DNA from: Thermococcus celericrescens
GTDB taxonomy: Archaea > Methanobacteriota_B > Thermococci > Thermococcales > Thermococcaceae
Direction: 5' to 3'
NCBI RefSeq assembly: GCF_001484195.1
Contig: NZ_LLYW01000004.1
Span: 35,353 to 99,352 of the forward strand
DNA length: 64,000 nucleotides
Shown in pieces: positions 50,634-59,042 of this stretch; position 1 is the stretch's first letter, and every line of letters begins with the position of its first letter. The notes below the pieces were generated by a model that had not been told where the DNA came from, made no database searches, and was given only the letters and a program-made list of their open reading frames with translations. Both the position numbers and the translations under genes were made by a program.

Positions 50634-51368
50634 ATGCCGGTTTCAGACGCAATTCTGATGACTGCCGCGGATATACCGCTGGACTCTCTGGGTCAAGTGA
50701 CCGAGTTCACGGGGGTAACGTTCTCAATAATAGCCCTCGGGATTCTCAACGCCCTTAGGCCTTCCATATTTCTCATGATAGTGTTCCTTCTCTCGATGAT
50801 AGCCCTGACGGACGAGAGGAAGGTTCTCAGGGTCGGCCTGGCATTCACAGTCGGCGCATTTCTGGGGTACTCGATAATAGCCGTTGCCCTCATGAACCTG
50901 CACACCAAGATACCCCTGCTCAGATACTTTGTGGTCGCCTTTGGAATAACCGTGGGGGTTTACAAGATACTCTCCGCACTGGGCTACGTGAAGATACCAG
51001 TCTCCAGCCCACTGAGGGAAAAGAGCAATGAGGTTCTTGAAAAGGCCACCTCCCCACCGGCAGCCTTTGTCGTTGGGGGAGTGATGGCGTTTCTCTCACT
51101 GTCCTGTGTGCTCCCCTCGTACCTCCTGGTGAGCTCCCTGCTCTCCGGCCAGTATCCGCCGGGAATCACAGCGGCGCTGCTCGTGGTGTTCATTGGAATA
51201 TCAGTGCTGCCCTTTGCCCTCGTTACCCTGGGCTTTCACTATGGAAGCAGGTACGCGAGGCTGGGGAGAGCTGTGGATAAGCTCTCTTCGGTAAGCGGGA
51301 GGGGAGATTTAGTTATGGGCGTGGTGCTCGTGCTCGTGAGCGTGCTCTACTTTGTCTTCTTCCTTTAG
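50634..51368 (+). CDS. CcdA/DsbD-like polytopic membrane protein
   Basis: A 244-residue membrane protein with six helices. GILNALRPSIFLMIVFLLSM and LSLSCVLPSYLLVSSLL resemble the two pseudo-repeats of CcdA/DsbD electron carriers, but only the second keeps a Cys and the first has Arg-Pro. Electron transfer across the membrane would need two thiols, so activity may differ. ATG 50634 follows AGGTGG at the end of the preceding gene. Its 3' end overlaps the convergent CopR-like gene by 60 bp. Confidence 0.55.
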   Translation: MPVSDAILMTAADIPLDSLGQVTEFTGVTFSIIALGILNALRPSIFLMIVFLLSMIALTDERKVLRVGLAFTVGAFLGYSIIAVALMNLHTKIPLLRYFVVAFGITVGVYKILSALGYVKIPVSSPLREKSNEVLEKATSPPAAFVVGGVMAFLSLSCVLPSYLLVSSLLSGQYPPGITAALLVVFIGISVLPFALVTLGFHYGSRYARLGRAVDKLSSVSGRGDLVMGVVLVLVSVLYFVFFL

Positions 51369-51926
51369 TTTGAACTTCTCTATGTTCTCCCGGGTCTTTT
51401 TGAACTCCCTCAGGCACGTTGGACAGCAGAGGAAGTAAACCCTGTTGTGGTACTTGTAGACTATCGGCTCTCCCACTATCTCCTTGCCGCAGTAGTCGCA
51501 CTTGAAGGGTATCTTGACCTTCGGGGGAGTGGTTCTTTCAATGCTCTCAAGAATGGGCATTATCTCGATGACCTCAAACCCTGCCCCTTCTATGACCTTT
51601 CTCAGCTCCTCCATATCCTCAACGGCTATCTTTATGAGATACTTCCTGCTCGTGAAGCGGTTTATCTCGATTATCTCCTCGAACTCCCTCATCCTCTCAG
51701 GCTCGTCAGTTTTGACTATGAGGGCAACGACGTTGTGCGCCCTGAGAAGCTCTGGATTCAGCTTTACGGTATACCCAAGAATCACTCCTTCCTTCTCAAG
51801 CTTTTCAAGGCGCGATTTTACCGTCGGCCTGCTGACACCAAGCCTTTCGGCGAGCTCTGAGATGCTCAGGCGCGAATTGTCCATCAGCAGGTGAATGAGC
51901 TTCAAATCAAGGTCGTCTATCTTCAT
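51309..51926 (-). CDS. copR: CopR-like Lrp/AsnC regulator with TRASH metal-binding domain
   Basis: A 205-residue regulator. The Lrp-type helix-turn-helix is residues 1-60 (LDLKLIHLLMDNSRLSISEL, RLGVSRPTVKSRLEKLEKEG). A RAM-like middle follows, then a TRASH domain with FKCDYCGKEIVGEP and FLCCPTCLREFKKTR, able to bind copper. The tail is His-rich (HAHEHEHHAHN). In Thermococcus onnurineus CopR has this architecture and controls the neighbouring copA. It is divergent from copA across 118 bp with a GTTC-N13-GAAC repeat (51938-51958). Its tail overlaps the 3' end of the CcdA-like gene. Confidence 0.9.
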   Translation of the reverse strand: MKIDDLDLKLIHLLMDNSRLSISELAERLGVSRPTVKSRLEKLEKEGVILGYTVKLNPELLRAHNVVALIVKTDEPERMREFEEIIEINRFTSRKYLIKIAVEDMEELRKVIEGAGFEVIEIMPILESIERTTPPKVKIPFKCDYCGKEIVGEPIVYKYHNRVYFLCCPTCLREFKKTRENIEKFKLKEEDKVEHAHEHEHHAHN

Positions 51927-51980
51927 GACGTTCCACCGTTCAAATCTAATCTTCGAACTATAAAAATTCTCCGGCTCTAC

Positions 51981-52013
51981 TTTTCAGATTGTAAAAAATA
52001 ATCCCCATAAGCT
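51981..52013 (+). promoter_or_regulatory. copA promoter with element shared with the mer cluster
   Basis: TTTTCA at 51981, a TAA core and CCCCATAAGCT at 52003-52013 match 13566-13598 before the CopZ-like gene. CATAAG is the likely TATA element, and GGTGAGG at 52034-52040 is the ribosome binding site. Confidence 0.6.
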
Positions 52014-52044
52014 GGCCTGCATAGTAAGTAATAGGTGAGGAAAA

Positions 52045-54444
52045 ATGGAGCTTGTGCTCAAGGTAAATGGCATGACCTGCGCAATGTGTGTTAAAACCAT
52101 AGAGACTGCCCTGATGGAGCTCCCAGGGGTGAAGGAGGCAACTGCAAACCTGAATTCAGAGAGCGTCCACGTTAAATTCGATGAGTCAGAAGTCGGGCTT
52201 AACAGGATTATAGCTACCATCGAAGAGCTGGGATATGAGGTGATCAGGGAGAGAAGGGATGCTGTAATAAAGATAGGCGGGATGACCTGCGCAATGTGTG
52301 TTAAGACGATAGAGGAGGCGTTGAAAGACCTTCCCGGTGTTTTAGAGGCGAGCATAAACCTTGGCACCGAAACCGCGAGGGTAAGCTACGATCCAAGCCT
52401 CGTGACCATTGAAGACATCAGGAAGACCATCGAGGACGTAGGCTACCAGTTCATAGGGGTCGAGGGGGAGGAGACCCACGATCTCGAGAGGGAACTAAGG
52501 GAGAGGCACCTTCGCGACATGAAGAGAAAGCTCGCCGTCGCGTGGAGTATTGGAATAGCCCTCTTCGCCTCCATGCAGGTTGAGCGCTTTGGCCTTGAAA
52601 TCCCGTACCTTATGCCCATCCAGTTCATCCTATCCACCATCGCAATAGTCTACGCTGGAAGAGGGATATTCGGTAAGGCATATGCTTCTCTGAGACATAA
52701 GAGTCTTAACATGGAGGTCATGTACTCCCTCGGCATAGGCTCGGCCTACCTGGCGAGCGTCCTCGCAACGGTAGGGGTCATTCCGGAGGACTTCAACTTC
52801 TACGAGGCCAGCGTCCTGCTGATGGCCTTCCTTCTGCTTGGCAGATACCTTGAAACGAGGGCCAAGGGAAGAACCAGCGAGGCCATAAAAAAGCTCATGG
52901 GTCTTCAGGCGAAGAAAGCTACGGTAATAAGGGACGGAAAGGAGATTGAGGTTCCGATAAGCGACGTTAAAGTTGGGGACGTTGTCATAGTGAAGCCCGG
53001 CGAGAGGATTCCTGTAGATGGGATTGTACTCGAGGGGGAGAGCTACATTGACGAGTCAATGATAACTGGCGAACCCGTTCCCAACCTCAAGAAATCCGGG
53101 GATGAGGTTATCGGGGGCACCATAAACAAGAACTCTGTGCTTAGGATAGAGGCAAAGCGCGTCGGAAGGGACACAGTTCTGGCCCAGATAATTAGACTTG
53201 TGGAAGAAGCTCAGAACACAAAGCCGCCGATACAGAGGCTCGCTGACAGGATCGTCACCTACTTCATTCCGGCGGTGCTCACGATAGCCCTGCTTTCATT
53301 CGCCTACTGGTACTTTGTAGCGGGTGAACCCCTGCTTTTTGCCTTTACAACCCTCCTCAGCGTCCTCGTTATAGCCTGCCCCTGTGCCTTCGGCCTTGCA
53401 ACACCAACTGCATTGACGGTTGGAATGGGCAAAGGTGCCGAGATGGGGATACTCATCAAGAACGGTGAAGTGCTTGAGATAGCAAGGAAGGCGACGGTTG
53501 TGCTCTTCGACAAGACCGGAACGCTCACAAAAGGAAAGCCCGAGGTGACTAACATCGTTACCTTTGGCATGGACGAAAAGGAACTACTGAAGCTCGTTGC
53601 TTCGGCGGAGAAGCGCTCTGAACACCCGCTTGGAGATGCTATCGTGAGGAAGGCTCAGGAACTCGGCCTTGAGCTTGAGGAGCCGGAGGGGTTCGAGGCA
53701 ATAACTGGCAAAGGTGTTAGAGCAGTCGTGGGTGGAAGGGAGATCTTGGCAGGCAACCGGAAGCTCATGGTGGAGAACGGCTACTCTGTGAATGAGGTGG
53801 AGGAAACACTCCACAGACTTGAGGACGAGGCGAAGACTGCAATAACCGTCGCCATAGACGGCAGGATAGTGGGAGTAATCGGCATAGCTGACACGATAAA
53901 GGAAGGAGCAAAAGAAGCCATCGAGGAGCTCCACAGGATGGGCAAGAAGGTCGGCATGATAACCGGAGACAACAGGAGAACTGCAAACGCGATAGCAAGG
54001 CAGCTCAAGGTAGACTACGTCCTCGCCGAGGTTCTGCCGGGAGACAAGGCCAACGAGGTCAAGAAGCTCCAGGAGAAGGGAGAAGTCGTTATCTTCGTTG
54101 GCGACGGAATAAACGACGCTCCGGCCTTGGCACAGGCGGACGTTGGGATCGCTGTCGGCAACGCGACGGACATAGCGATGGAGAGCGGGGACATCGTTCT
54201 CATGAGGAACGACCCGAGGGACGTGGTCAGGGCCATAAAGCTCAGCCAGAAAACCCTCGGAAAGATAAAGCAGAACATCTTCTGGGCGATGTTCTACAAC
54301 ACGATTCTCATACCCTTCGCGGCCGGCTTGGCCTTCGTCCTCTTCGGCGTGGAGTTCCAGCCCGAGTGGGCGGCGGGAGCGATGAGCATAAGCAGCGTGA
54401 GCGTCGTCACAAACTCGCTCCTGCTCAAGAGGGCCAGGATCTGA
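52045..54444 (+). CDS. copA: Cu(I)-exporting P1B-1 ATPase
   Basis: A 799-residue pump. Two N-terminal HMA domains carry GMTCAMC (residues 9-15 and about 81-87). The transmembrane metal site is CPC in VIACPCAFGLATPTAL. DKTGTLTKG, the HP in SEHPLGDA, TGDNRRTAN and GDGINDAPAL are all present, and the last helices carry FYNTILIPFAAG and AAGAMSISSVSVVTNSLLL with the Met/Ser Cu site. These mark the P1B-1 class. It is divergent from the copper regulator and followed by a thioredoxin gene 30 bp on. Exports Cu(I) or Ag(I) from the cytosol. Confidence 0.95.
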   Translation: MELVLKVNGMTCAMCVKTIETALMELPGVKEATANLNSESVHVKFDESEVGLNRIIATIEELGYEVIRERRDAVIKIGGMTCAMCVKTIEEALKDLPGVLEASINLGTETARVSYDPSLVTIEDIRKTIEDVGYQFIGVEGEETHDLERELRERHLRDMKRKLAVAWSIGIALFASMQVERFGLEIPYLMPIQFILSTIAIVYAGRGIFGKAYASLRHKSLNMEVMYSLGIGSAYLASVLATVGVIPEDFNFYEASVLLMAFLLLGRYLETRAKGRTSEAIKKLMGLQAKKATVIRDGKEIEVPISDVKVGDVVIVKPGERIPVDGIVLEGESYIDESMITGEPVPNLKKSGDEVIGGTINKNSVLRIEAKRVGRDTVLAQIIRLVEEAQNTKPPIQRLADRIVTYFIPAVLTIALLSFAYWYFVAGEPLLFAFTTLLSVLVIACPCAFGLATPTALTVGMGKGAEMGILIKNGEVLEIARKATVVLFDKTGTLTKGKPEVTNIVTFGMDEKELLKLVASAEKRSEHPLGDAIVRKAQELGLELEEPEGFEAITGKGVRAVVGGREILAGNRKLMVENGYSVNEVEETLHRLEDEAKTAITVAIDGRIVGVIGIADTIKEGAKEAIEELHRMGKKVGMITGDNRRTANAIARQLKVDYVLAEVLPGDKANEVKKLQEKGEVVIFVGDGINDAPALAQADVGIAVGNATDIAMESGDIVLMRNDPRDVVRAIKLSQKTLGKIKQNIFWAMFYNTILIPFAAGLAFVLFGVEFQPEWAAGAMSISSVSVVTNSLLLKRARI

Positions 54445-54474
54445 CCACCATTTTTATTTCCCGGAGGTGCGGAT

Positions 54475-54780
54475 ATGATAGTCGAATACGACGGAAAGTT
54501 TGAGTTTGAGTCTAGAAAAACCGTCCTGTGGTTTTCCATTCCGGGCTGTCCGCCGTGCAGGATAGTCGAAAGCTTCATGGAGGATCTCAGCGGGGAGTTT
54601 CCCGAGATAAAGGTCGTTCACATCAACGCCGAGGAATGGAACGACCTTGTGAATCGCTTTGATGTTCTCAACGTCCCGACGCTGATTTACCTTACGGACG
54701 GAAAAGAGGTTGGGAGGCAGAACCTCATAAGGAAAAAGGAGGAGGTTCTCATAAGGTTTGAGGAGCTCAGGAGGCTCTGA
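54475..54780 (+). CDS. Thioredoxin-like protein with CPPC active site
   Basis: A 101-residue thioredoxin fold. The active site is GCPPC (rather than CGPC), with the cis-Pro in NVPTLIYL. It may reduce oxidised thiols on copper proteins or act as a general redoxin. GGAGGTGCGG, 30 bp after copA, suggests co-transcription with it. Confidence 0.85.
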   Translation: MIVEYDGKFEFESRKTVLWFSIPGCPPCRIVESFMEDLSGEFPEIKVVHINAEEWNDLVNRFDVLNVPTLIYLTDGKEVGRQNLIRKKEEVLIRFEELRRL

Positions 54781-54916
54781 CTACTCCCCGGGGACGCCAA
54801 GAGGGAAGACGTAGAGCGGTTCTCCGGGCACGTTCATTACCCTTTTTACCTCCTCATCCCTGAAGGCACCAACCACAACGGTGCCGATGCCGAGGGCCGT
54901 TGCCTGCAGCTGACCT
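54781..54916 (-). pseudogene. Nitroreductase family gene, C-terminal fragment
   Basis: On the minus strand the fragment reads LQATALGIGTVVVGAFRDEE and PLYVFPLGVPGE, ending in TAG at the lower edge next to the thioredoxin gene. This is the end of an FMN-dependent nitroreductase of the SagB-like type. It is cut off at a tnpB element whose other side carries the N-terminus. Confidence 0.75.
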
Positions 54917-54946
54917 CCTCTCCGCCGTGAAGGGCGAGGGTTCCAA
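54917..54946 (-). repeat. Second copy of the element's left-end-like sequence
   Basis: This 30-bp stretch matches 24 of 30 positions with 56334-56363, in the same orientation, including the hairpin-forming CGCCCTTCA-GGC core. It lies outside the tnpB right end, so it is either a remnant of another element or part of the target duplication. Confidence 0.5.
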
Positions 54947-54949
54947 CGA

Positions 54950-55110
54950 GTTTAACCCCCTCGCTAAAGGCGGAGAGGTTCAAGGGGTTTCATTCAGACC
55001 CACTAAAAAGTGGGTTTTCCACCCCGCTGGGGTGGTCTTACCCCAATTACCCCTCCCCCCGCCAAAGCGGGGAGGCTCGGGGTTATCGTTTTTCCCGCTT
55101 TCCCCAAAAT
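54950..55110 (-). ncRNA. Possible omega-RNA region at the tnpB 3' end
   Basis: In TnpB systems the guide RNA covers the 3' end of tnpB and the right end of the element. The stem-loops at 54999-55014 and 55019-55035 are GC-rich and the sequence downstream is not coding. The guide would be read from the flank next to 54947. I infer this from position and structure only. Confidence 0.35.
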
Positions 55111-56259
55111 GTTAAACGCTCCAACCAAATCCGCATTAAATACAAGCCCCGTTGCAGGACACTTAAACAATCCCCTAACAAACCTCGCCCCCTCGTGGGG
55201 CTTCCCGCAGACGGGGCAACGCTTAGACGTGAAAACCTCGTCCACAACCAAAACCCGAATACCATACTCTTCGGCAATCTCAGTTAGGCGTTTAATCACG
55301 TAATTGAACCGCCAAACGTGGGAAAGCATGAAATTCTGCTTTTTACCCTTGTCCGAGTTTCTCGCTATCCCCTTCGGGTAGCCAACGAGGATTCTCGAAA
55401 CTCCAAGGTGATAAAGCGTCTCAACTGTTTGCCTCACGACAGTGTTAATGTAGTGCTTCGCTTGGAGTTTAGCCTTCTCGTGTATTCTCTTAAGCTTCCT
55501 GCTCTTTTTACAGCCGGACTTGTTGAGTTTCGACTGATACTCGGCGATTTTCCTCTGCCAGTAAAAGGCGATGCTCTTCAATGGCCTTCCATTCACGAGG
55601 AAACTTTCACCGTTCTCAACGTAAATGGCCATCAAATTGTTTACACCCAAGTCAATGCCAGCAGAGAGATTGTCCAAAGGTTGTTTTGGAACTTTAACCC
55701 ACTCGTCTCCAATTAGTTTTTCCTCAACAGTAAAGCTGATGTGGGCATACCACTTCCTCTTAACGTCATCATAAGTTATCTCCAAACGTCCTTGCTTGCC
55801 CTTCAGGTGAATTCTCCCCTTGAACTGGACTTCAAGGCGTTTGAACTTGCCAAGACCTTTGAGGATTAGTTTGTTTCCTTCAATCTTGTACTGGTCGTTC
55901 CTGAGAAGGATTAAAGGGTTCCCCCTCCCGTTTTCCTTTAAGTAGTTCGGTGGTTTTGGCTTGAGCCAGTTGGGAAGTTCTTTAGCCCTCTTTTTTCTTG
56001 AGAGGGTGAAGAATGAACGCCAGCTTTCAGCGTTCTTGCGACAGATTTGCTGGACTGTTGCAGAGCCGATTACCCTCTTGAATTCTTCATAAACAGTCTT
56101 CTCGGTTTTGTTGAAGTCCACTGGCTTGCCGTCAAAGAATTCTTGTCTTCTTAGGTAGTTCACTCTGTTCCAGGCCTTGGCTCCAACGTCGGCTAACTCA
56201 AAGAGGACTTTTTCTTGCTCTTTTGAGAGTTGTAGTTTAATGGTTACTGTCCGCTTCAT
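55003..56259 (-). CDS. tnpB: TnpB RNA-guided nuclease of an IS605-type element
   Basis: A 418-residue protein. A basic helical N-terminus is followed by the RuvC-like nuclease: Asp in SAGIDLGVNN, Glu in VLVVDEVFTS and the final Asp in GLVFNADLVGAFN. The zinc ribbon has CPVCGKP but its second half is CPAT instead of CPVC. This variant is common in Thermococcales, so it is probably functional. It cleaves DNA matching its omega RNA and helps retain the element. Full length, no frameshift. Confidence 0.9.
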   Translation of the reverse strand: MKRTVTIKLQLSKEQEKVLFELADVGAKAWNRVNYLRRQEFFDGKPVDFNKTEKTVYEEFKRVIGSATVQQICRKNAESWRSFFTLSRKKRAKELPNWLKPKPPNYLKENGRGNPLILLRNDQYKIEGNKLILKGLGKFKRLEVQFKGRIHLKGKQGRLEITYDDVKRKWYAHISFTVEEKLIGDEWVKVPKQPLDNLSAGIDLGVNNLMAIYVENGESFLVNGRPLKSIAFYWQRKIAEYQSKLNKSGCKKSRKLKRIHEKAKLQAKHYINTVVRQTVETLYHLGVSRILVGYPKGIARNSDKGKKQNFMLSHVWRFNYVIKRLTEIAEEYGIRVLVVDEVFTSKRCPVCGKPHEGARFVRGLFKCPATGLVFNADLVGAFNILGKAGKTITPSLPALAGGGVIGVRPPQRGGKPTF

Positions 56260-56363
56260 CTCAAAGTATGGTGTGGTTCTTAGGCTTTAAAATAGTTTGC
56301 TTTCCGTTTAAGGGGTCGTCGGGTGGTTTATTGCATCCCCGCCCTGAAGGGTGAGGCTTTCAA

Positions 56364-56459
56364 AAGAAAAAGGTAACGTCTTATGCTCTTTCTCTTATCT
56401 ATAGCCTCCTCCAAGCTCATTTTACCTTCAAGTTTAGGGGCTGGCAGGTCAATTTTCAT
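56364..56459 (-). pseudogene. Nitroreductase family gene, N-terminal fragment
   Basis: ATG 56459 starts KIDLPAPKLEGKMSLEEAID and KRKSIRRY, the N-terminus of a SagB-like nitroreductase. The frame runs into the element end at about 56370. The C-terminal fragment is on the far side (54781-54916). About 100 central residues are missing on both sides, so sequence was lost as well as interrupted. Confidence 0.75.
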
Positions 56460-56664
56460 CTTCACCACCAATTCATGATACTTTTTTCACACATTAGGTT
56501 TTTGATGTCTCATCTGAGCTGAGCAATTTAGTTGGCTTTTTAGATTGGCACAAATTGAAGGAAACTCAGTGTACCCCCGGAAATAGCCGAGTTGAGAAAG
56601 CCGGCAGTTTATAATTTGGAAATGTTTAAATATCCTGACGTTCATCGATGGTACGGTGAGTTAG

Positions 56665-58329
56665 GTGAAAAAGCTTGCATCTGTTGTGCTGGTATTCCTC
56701 GTGGTGATGGCGAGCGGATGCGTGGGGACTACGGGCGAAAAGGTCCAGGGAGGGGAAACGAAAAGCCCAACGACCGCCTCCATGCAGGAACATACTTCAG
56801 ACACGCCGGTTTCAATCTCCCTCTCGGATCGCCTTCACGTGGAGATAGACCCCAGGGTCGAGCTAGTGGCGATAATCTACAGGCTCTCAGACTCAAGCTG
56901 GTACAGGGAGCACGTTGATCCGGCGGTACTCGGCGTCACCCCCGGGAGCTACCGCTACATCAGGGACGTGGACGAGTACTTTGGCCCCTATAGAAACCTG
57001 ACGGCGGTTAAAATGGTCCCGCAGATGATTGAAGAGGGAATCGACTACGACGCGATTCCAGAGTTCGCTATCCACCTGAGCCCGACGGACTTCTCAAAGG
57101 CAATGCCCTGGGACGATATGCTTCGATTGAGGCCGTTTTTGGACGCCAAAAAGCTCGATGAGTTTGCGGAGGCCGTTGCAGAGTTCGCAGAGGAGACTGA
57201 CTTCTGGAGGTTCTACCGCGAGCACGAGGAGTTCTACAACAGAACGCTTGAAACGTTTGTGGGAGAAAATCCTGGGCTGGTCGAACTCGTTGAGTTTGAG
57301 GAGGACTTCTTCGGGAAAAACACCTCTTCATGGCACATCGTGCCGATGCCCCTCTTCTGCTGCCATGGCTTTGGATACCACATAGAAAGCGGGAGCAATA
57401 TGAGTGTATACGCATTTCTGGGCTTTGGGGAGGTGGCAGGCGGAATCCCCCATGTTTATGCCACGGTGGGCGGCTCCAGCTTCCTGGCCCACGAGTTCGC
57501 CCACAGCTTCGTTAATCCAGCGGTTGATCAGCACTACGAGCTCTTCGAGCCCTACGAGGCGCTCTTTGATCCCGTCGCCGAGAAGCTGAGGGAGATGGCC
57601 TATCCCAACTTTAAAGTGATGCTCTACGAGACCCTGGTGAGGGCGTTCGAGGCCTACTACCTCAACGCCACGGGCAGACCAGATAGGGCCATGCTGTCCT
57701 TGAGCCGCAACAAGGTCTTTTACTTCGTAGACGATGTTTACCGGGCGTACGCTGATGACTACGCGAGGCATAGGGACATGTACAGAACCTTCGATGACTT
57801 CATGCCCGAACTCGCCAAGGTCATTGCGAGGGTTTACAACGAAACAAACGGAGGAAAGAACGTCGTGATTCCGCTGACGGTTGATGACTTCCTGAACGCT
57901 GCAAAGGAGGGGGGCGTTATCGTGGCTTACGATGATGGTTCCTCCGCAGGGAATCTGGCCAGGTTCATATACGACTCCTTTAGACGAATGGGTGTCGATG
58001 CCGAGCTGAAGGCAGTATCGAGTTTAACGCCCGAGGACATGAGGAAAAACCTGGCGTTAGTACTGCTATCAAACAGCACCCTTCTTCCCGAGCTCCAGAG
58101 GAACGCTCCCGTCATCGTCAACGGCACGACCGTTTACAGCAGAGAGAGTGGTGAGACGTACTCCGGATCGCTGCGGGTCTTCGAGGTGATCGAAAATCCA
58201 TGGAATCCTGACGCGATTGTGCTGATGGTGATAGCCACCGACAAAAGGGCGCTCGGCAGCATACACATTTACCGGCACTTAACGTACAGCATCAGGGATG
58301 CCCTTGATGACCTGCTTGAGAGCGGCTGA
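56665..58329 (+). CDS. Lipoprotein with HEFAH metalloprotease-like motif (DUF4932-like)
   Basis: A 554-residue secreted protein. The signal peptide ends in a lipobox (VVMASGC, Cys near residue 19). A Thr/Ser linker precedes a large helical ectodomain. SSFLAHEFAHSFVNP has the zinc-binding HExxH form, and GYHIESGSNMSVYAFLGFGE may be the preceding strand. The C-terminal 150 residues form a Rossmann-like domain (GVIVAYDDGSSAGNLARFIY). A zinc peptidase is possible, but the third ligand is not evident. GTG 56665 follows GGTGA. Confidence 0.65.
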   Translation: MKKLASVVLVFLVVMASGCVGTTGEKVQGGETKSPTTASMQEHTSDTPVSISLSDRLHVEIDPRVELVAIIYRLSDSSWYREHVDPAVLGVTPGSYRYIRDVDEYFGPYRNLTAVKMVPQMIEEGIDYDAIPEFAIHLSPTDFSKAMPWDDMLRLRPFLDAKKLDEFAEAVAEFAEETDFWRFYREHEEFYNRTLETFVGENPGLVELVEFEEDFFGKNTSSWHIVPMPLFCCHGFGYHIESGSNMSVYAFLGFGEVAGGIPHVYATVGGSSFLAHEFAHSFVNPAVDQHYELFEPYEALFDPVAEKLREMAYPNFKVMLYETLVRAFEAYYLNATGRPDRAMLSLSRNKVFYFVDDVYRAYADDYARHRDMYRTFDDFMPELAKVIARVYNETNGGKNVVIPLTVDDFLNAAKEGGVIVAYDDGSSAGNLARFIYDSFRRMGVDAELKAVSSLTPEDMRKNLALVLLSNSTLLPELQRNAPVIVNGTTVYSRESGETYSGSLRVFEVIENPWNPDAIVLMVIATDKRALGSIHIYRHLTYSIRDALDDLLESG

Positions 58330-58381
58330 TTCCATTTCATTTTTCCGAAATCCCCATAAAGTTTGAGGTCAAGCCTTCGTT

Positions 58382-59032
58382 ATGAAGCGCCTGAAAATCG
58401 CAGTACCCTACAGAGAGGAGCTCTTTGGAGGTCTTGAGTGGCTTCTTGAGGCGATAGACTGGGCGTACGGAGACACCTATTTCACCATAGGGGCGGACGT
58501 CGTTAAGCTGATAGAGGTGAAGTTCAAGGAGGGGATAAACCCGGTGGGGATACTTGAGCGGCTGAACACCCTTCCCTCGGTAAAGGACGTCAGAGCTTTT
58601 CCCCGGAACGGGGGTTATCTGCTCTACATCCGCACCTCTCTTGAACCCCAGAGGGAGCAGGCGGATAGACTCTTCGAGCTTCAGAAGAAAGGCCTTGTCG
58701 TGTTCGAGAGCGGAACTTTCGTTGGGGGCGAGAGTGTTCTCTCGGTCCTCTGCGAGGAGGAACTCGTTGGGGACGTGGTAAGGGCATTCCGGGAAACCTA
58801 CGGTGCGAGGGTGATCAGCGTTGAGGAAGCGGAACCGGAGAGCAGTCCCCTCTCAAAGCTGACGAAAAGGCAGGCCGAGGTTCTCCTCCTGGCTTACAAG
58901 AGCGGCTACTTCGACGAGCCCCGGAAGGTCACTTTGCGGGAGCTGGCGGAGATGCTGAACCTCAGCCCCTCAACGGTGAAGGAGCACCTGAGGAAGGGCT
59001 TGAAAAAAGTCCTTGAGGGAATCATTGAGTAG
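58382..59032 (+). CDS. Bat/HTH_10-family transcription regulator
   Basis: A 216-residue protein. The C-terminus has the bacterio-opsin-activator helix-turn-helix: KLTKRQAEVLLLAYKSGYFD, then VTLRELAEMLNLSPSTVKEH and a final helix. The N-terminal 150 residues are a two-fold alpha/beta sensor part (VKLIEVKFKEGINPVGILER). Ligand unknown. It is 10 bp from the methyltransferase gene and upstream of an ABC exporter, so it may control them. A CCCCATAAAG TATA box lies at 58354-58363. Confidence 0.8.
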   Translation: MKRLKIAVPYREELFGGLEWLLEAIDWAYGDTYFTIGADVVKLIEVKFKEGINPVGILERLNTLPSVKDVRAFPRNGGYLLYIRTSLEPQREQADRLFELQKKGLVVFESGTFVGGESVLSVLCEEELVGDVVRAFRETYGARVISVEEAEPESSPLSKLTKRQAEVLLLAYKSGYFDEPRKVTLRELAEMLNLSPSTVKEHLRKGLKKVLEGIIE

Positions 59033-59042
59033 GTGACTCGGT

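Larger units (their letters stand above)
54947..56363 (-). mobile_element. IS605-type element with tnpB only, inserted in a nitroreductase gene
   Basis: The element carries one gene, tnpB, on the minus strand. There is no tnpA, so it depends on a transposase elsewhere or is immobile. The left end (56334-56363) contains the subterminal hairpin GCCCTGAAGGG. The right end beyond the tnpB stop has hairpins CCCAC-N6-GTGGG (54999-55014) and CCACCCC-GCT-GGGGTGG (55019-55035), which suit a right-end guide RNA (omega RNA). Boundaries are set by the two nitroreductase halves and are approximate. Confidence 0.75.

Noticed and set aside
55003..55200. Degenerate TnpB zinc ribbon (CPAT) as sign of inactivation
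   Set aside because: I recall the same variant in other Thermococcales TnpB proteins, and the RuvC residues are intact, so it is not good evidence for loss.
56592..56918. 108-codon plus-strand frame at the start of the HEFAH lipoprotein
   Set aside because: It overlaps the signal peptide and linker codons of the lipoprotein in another frame and has no motif or ribosome site.
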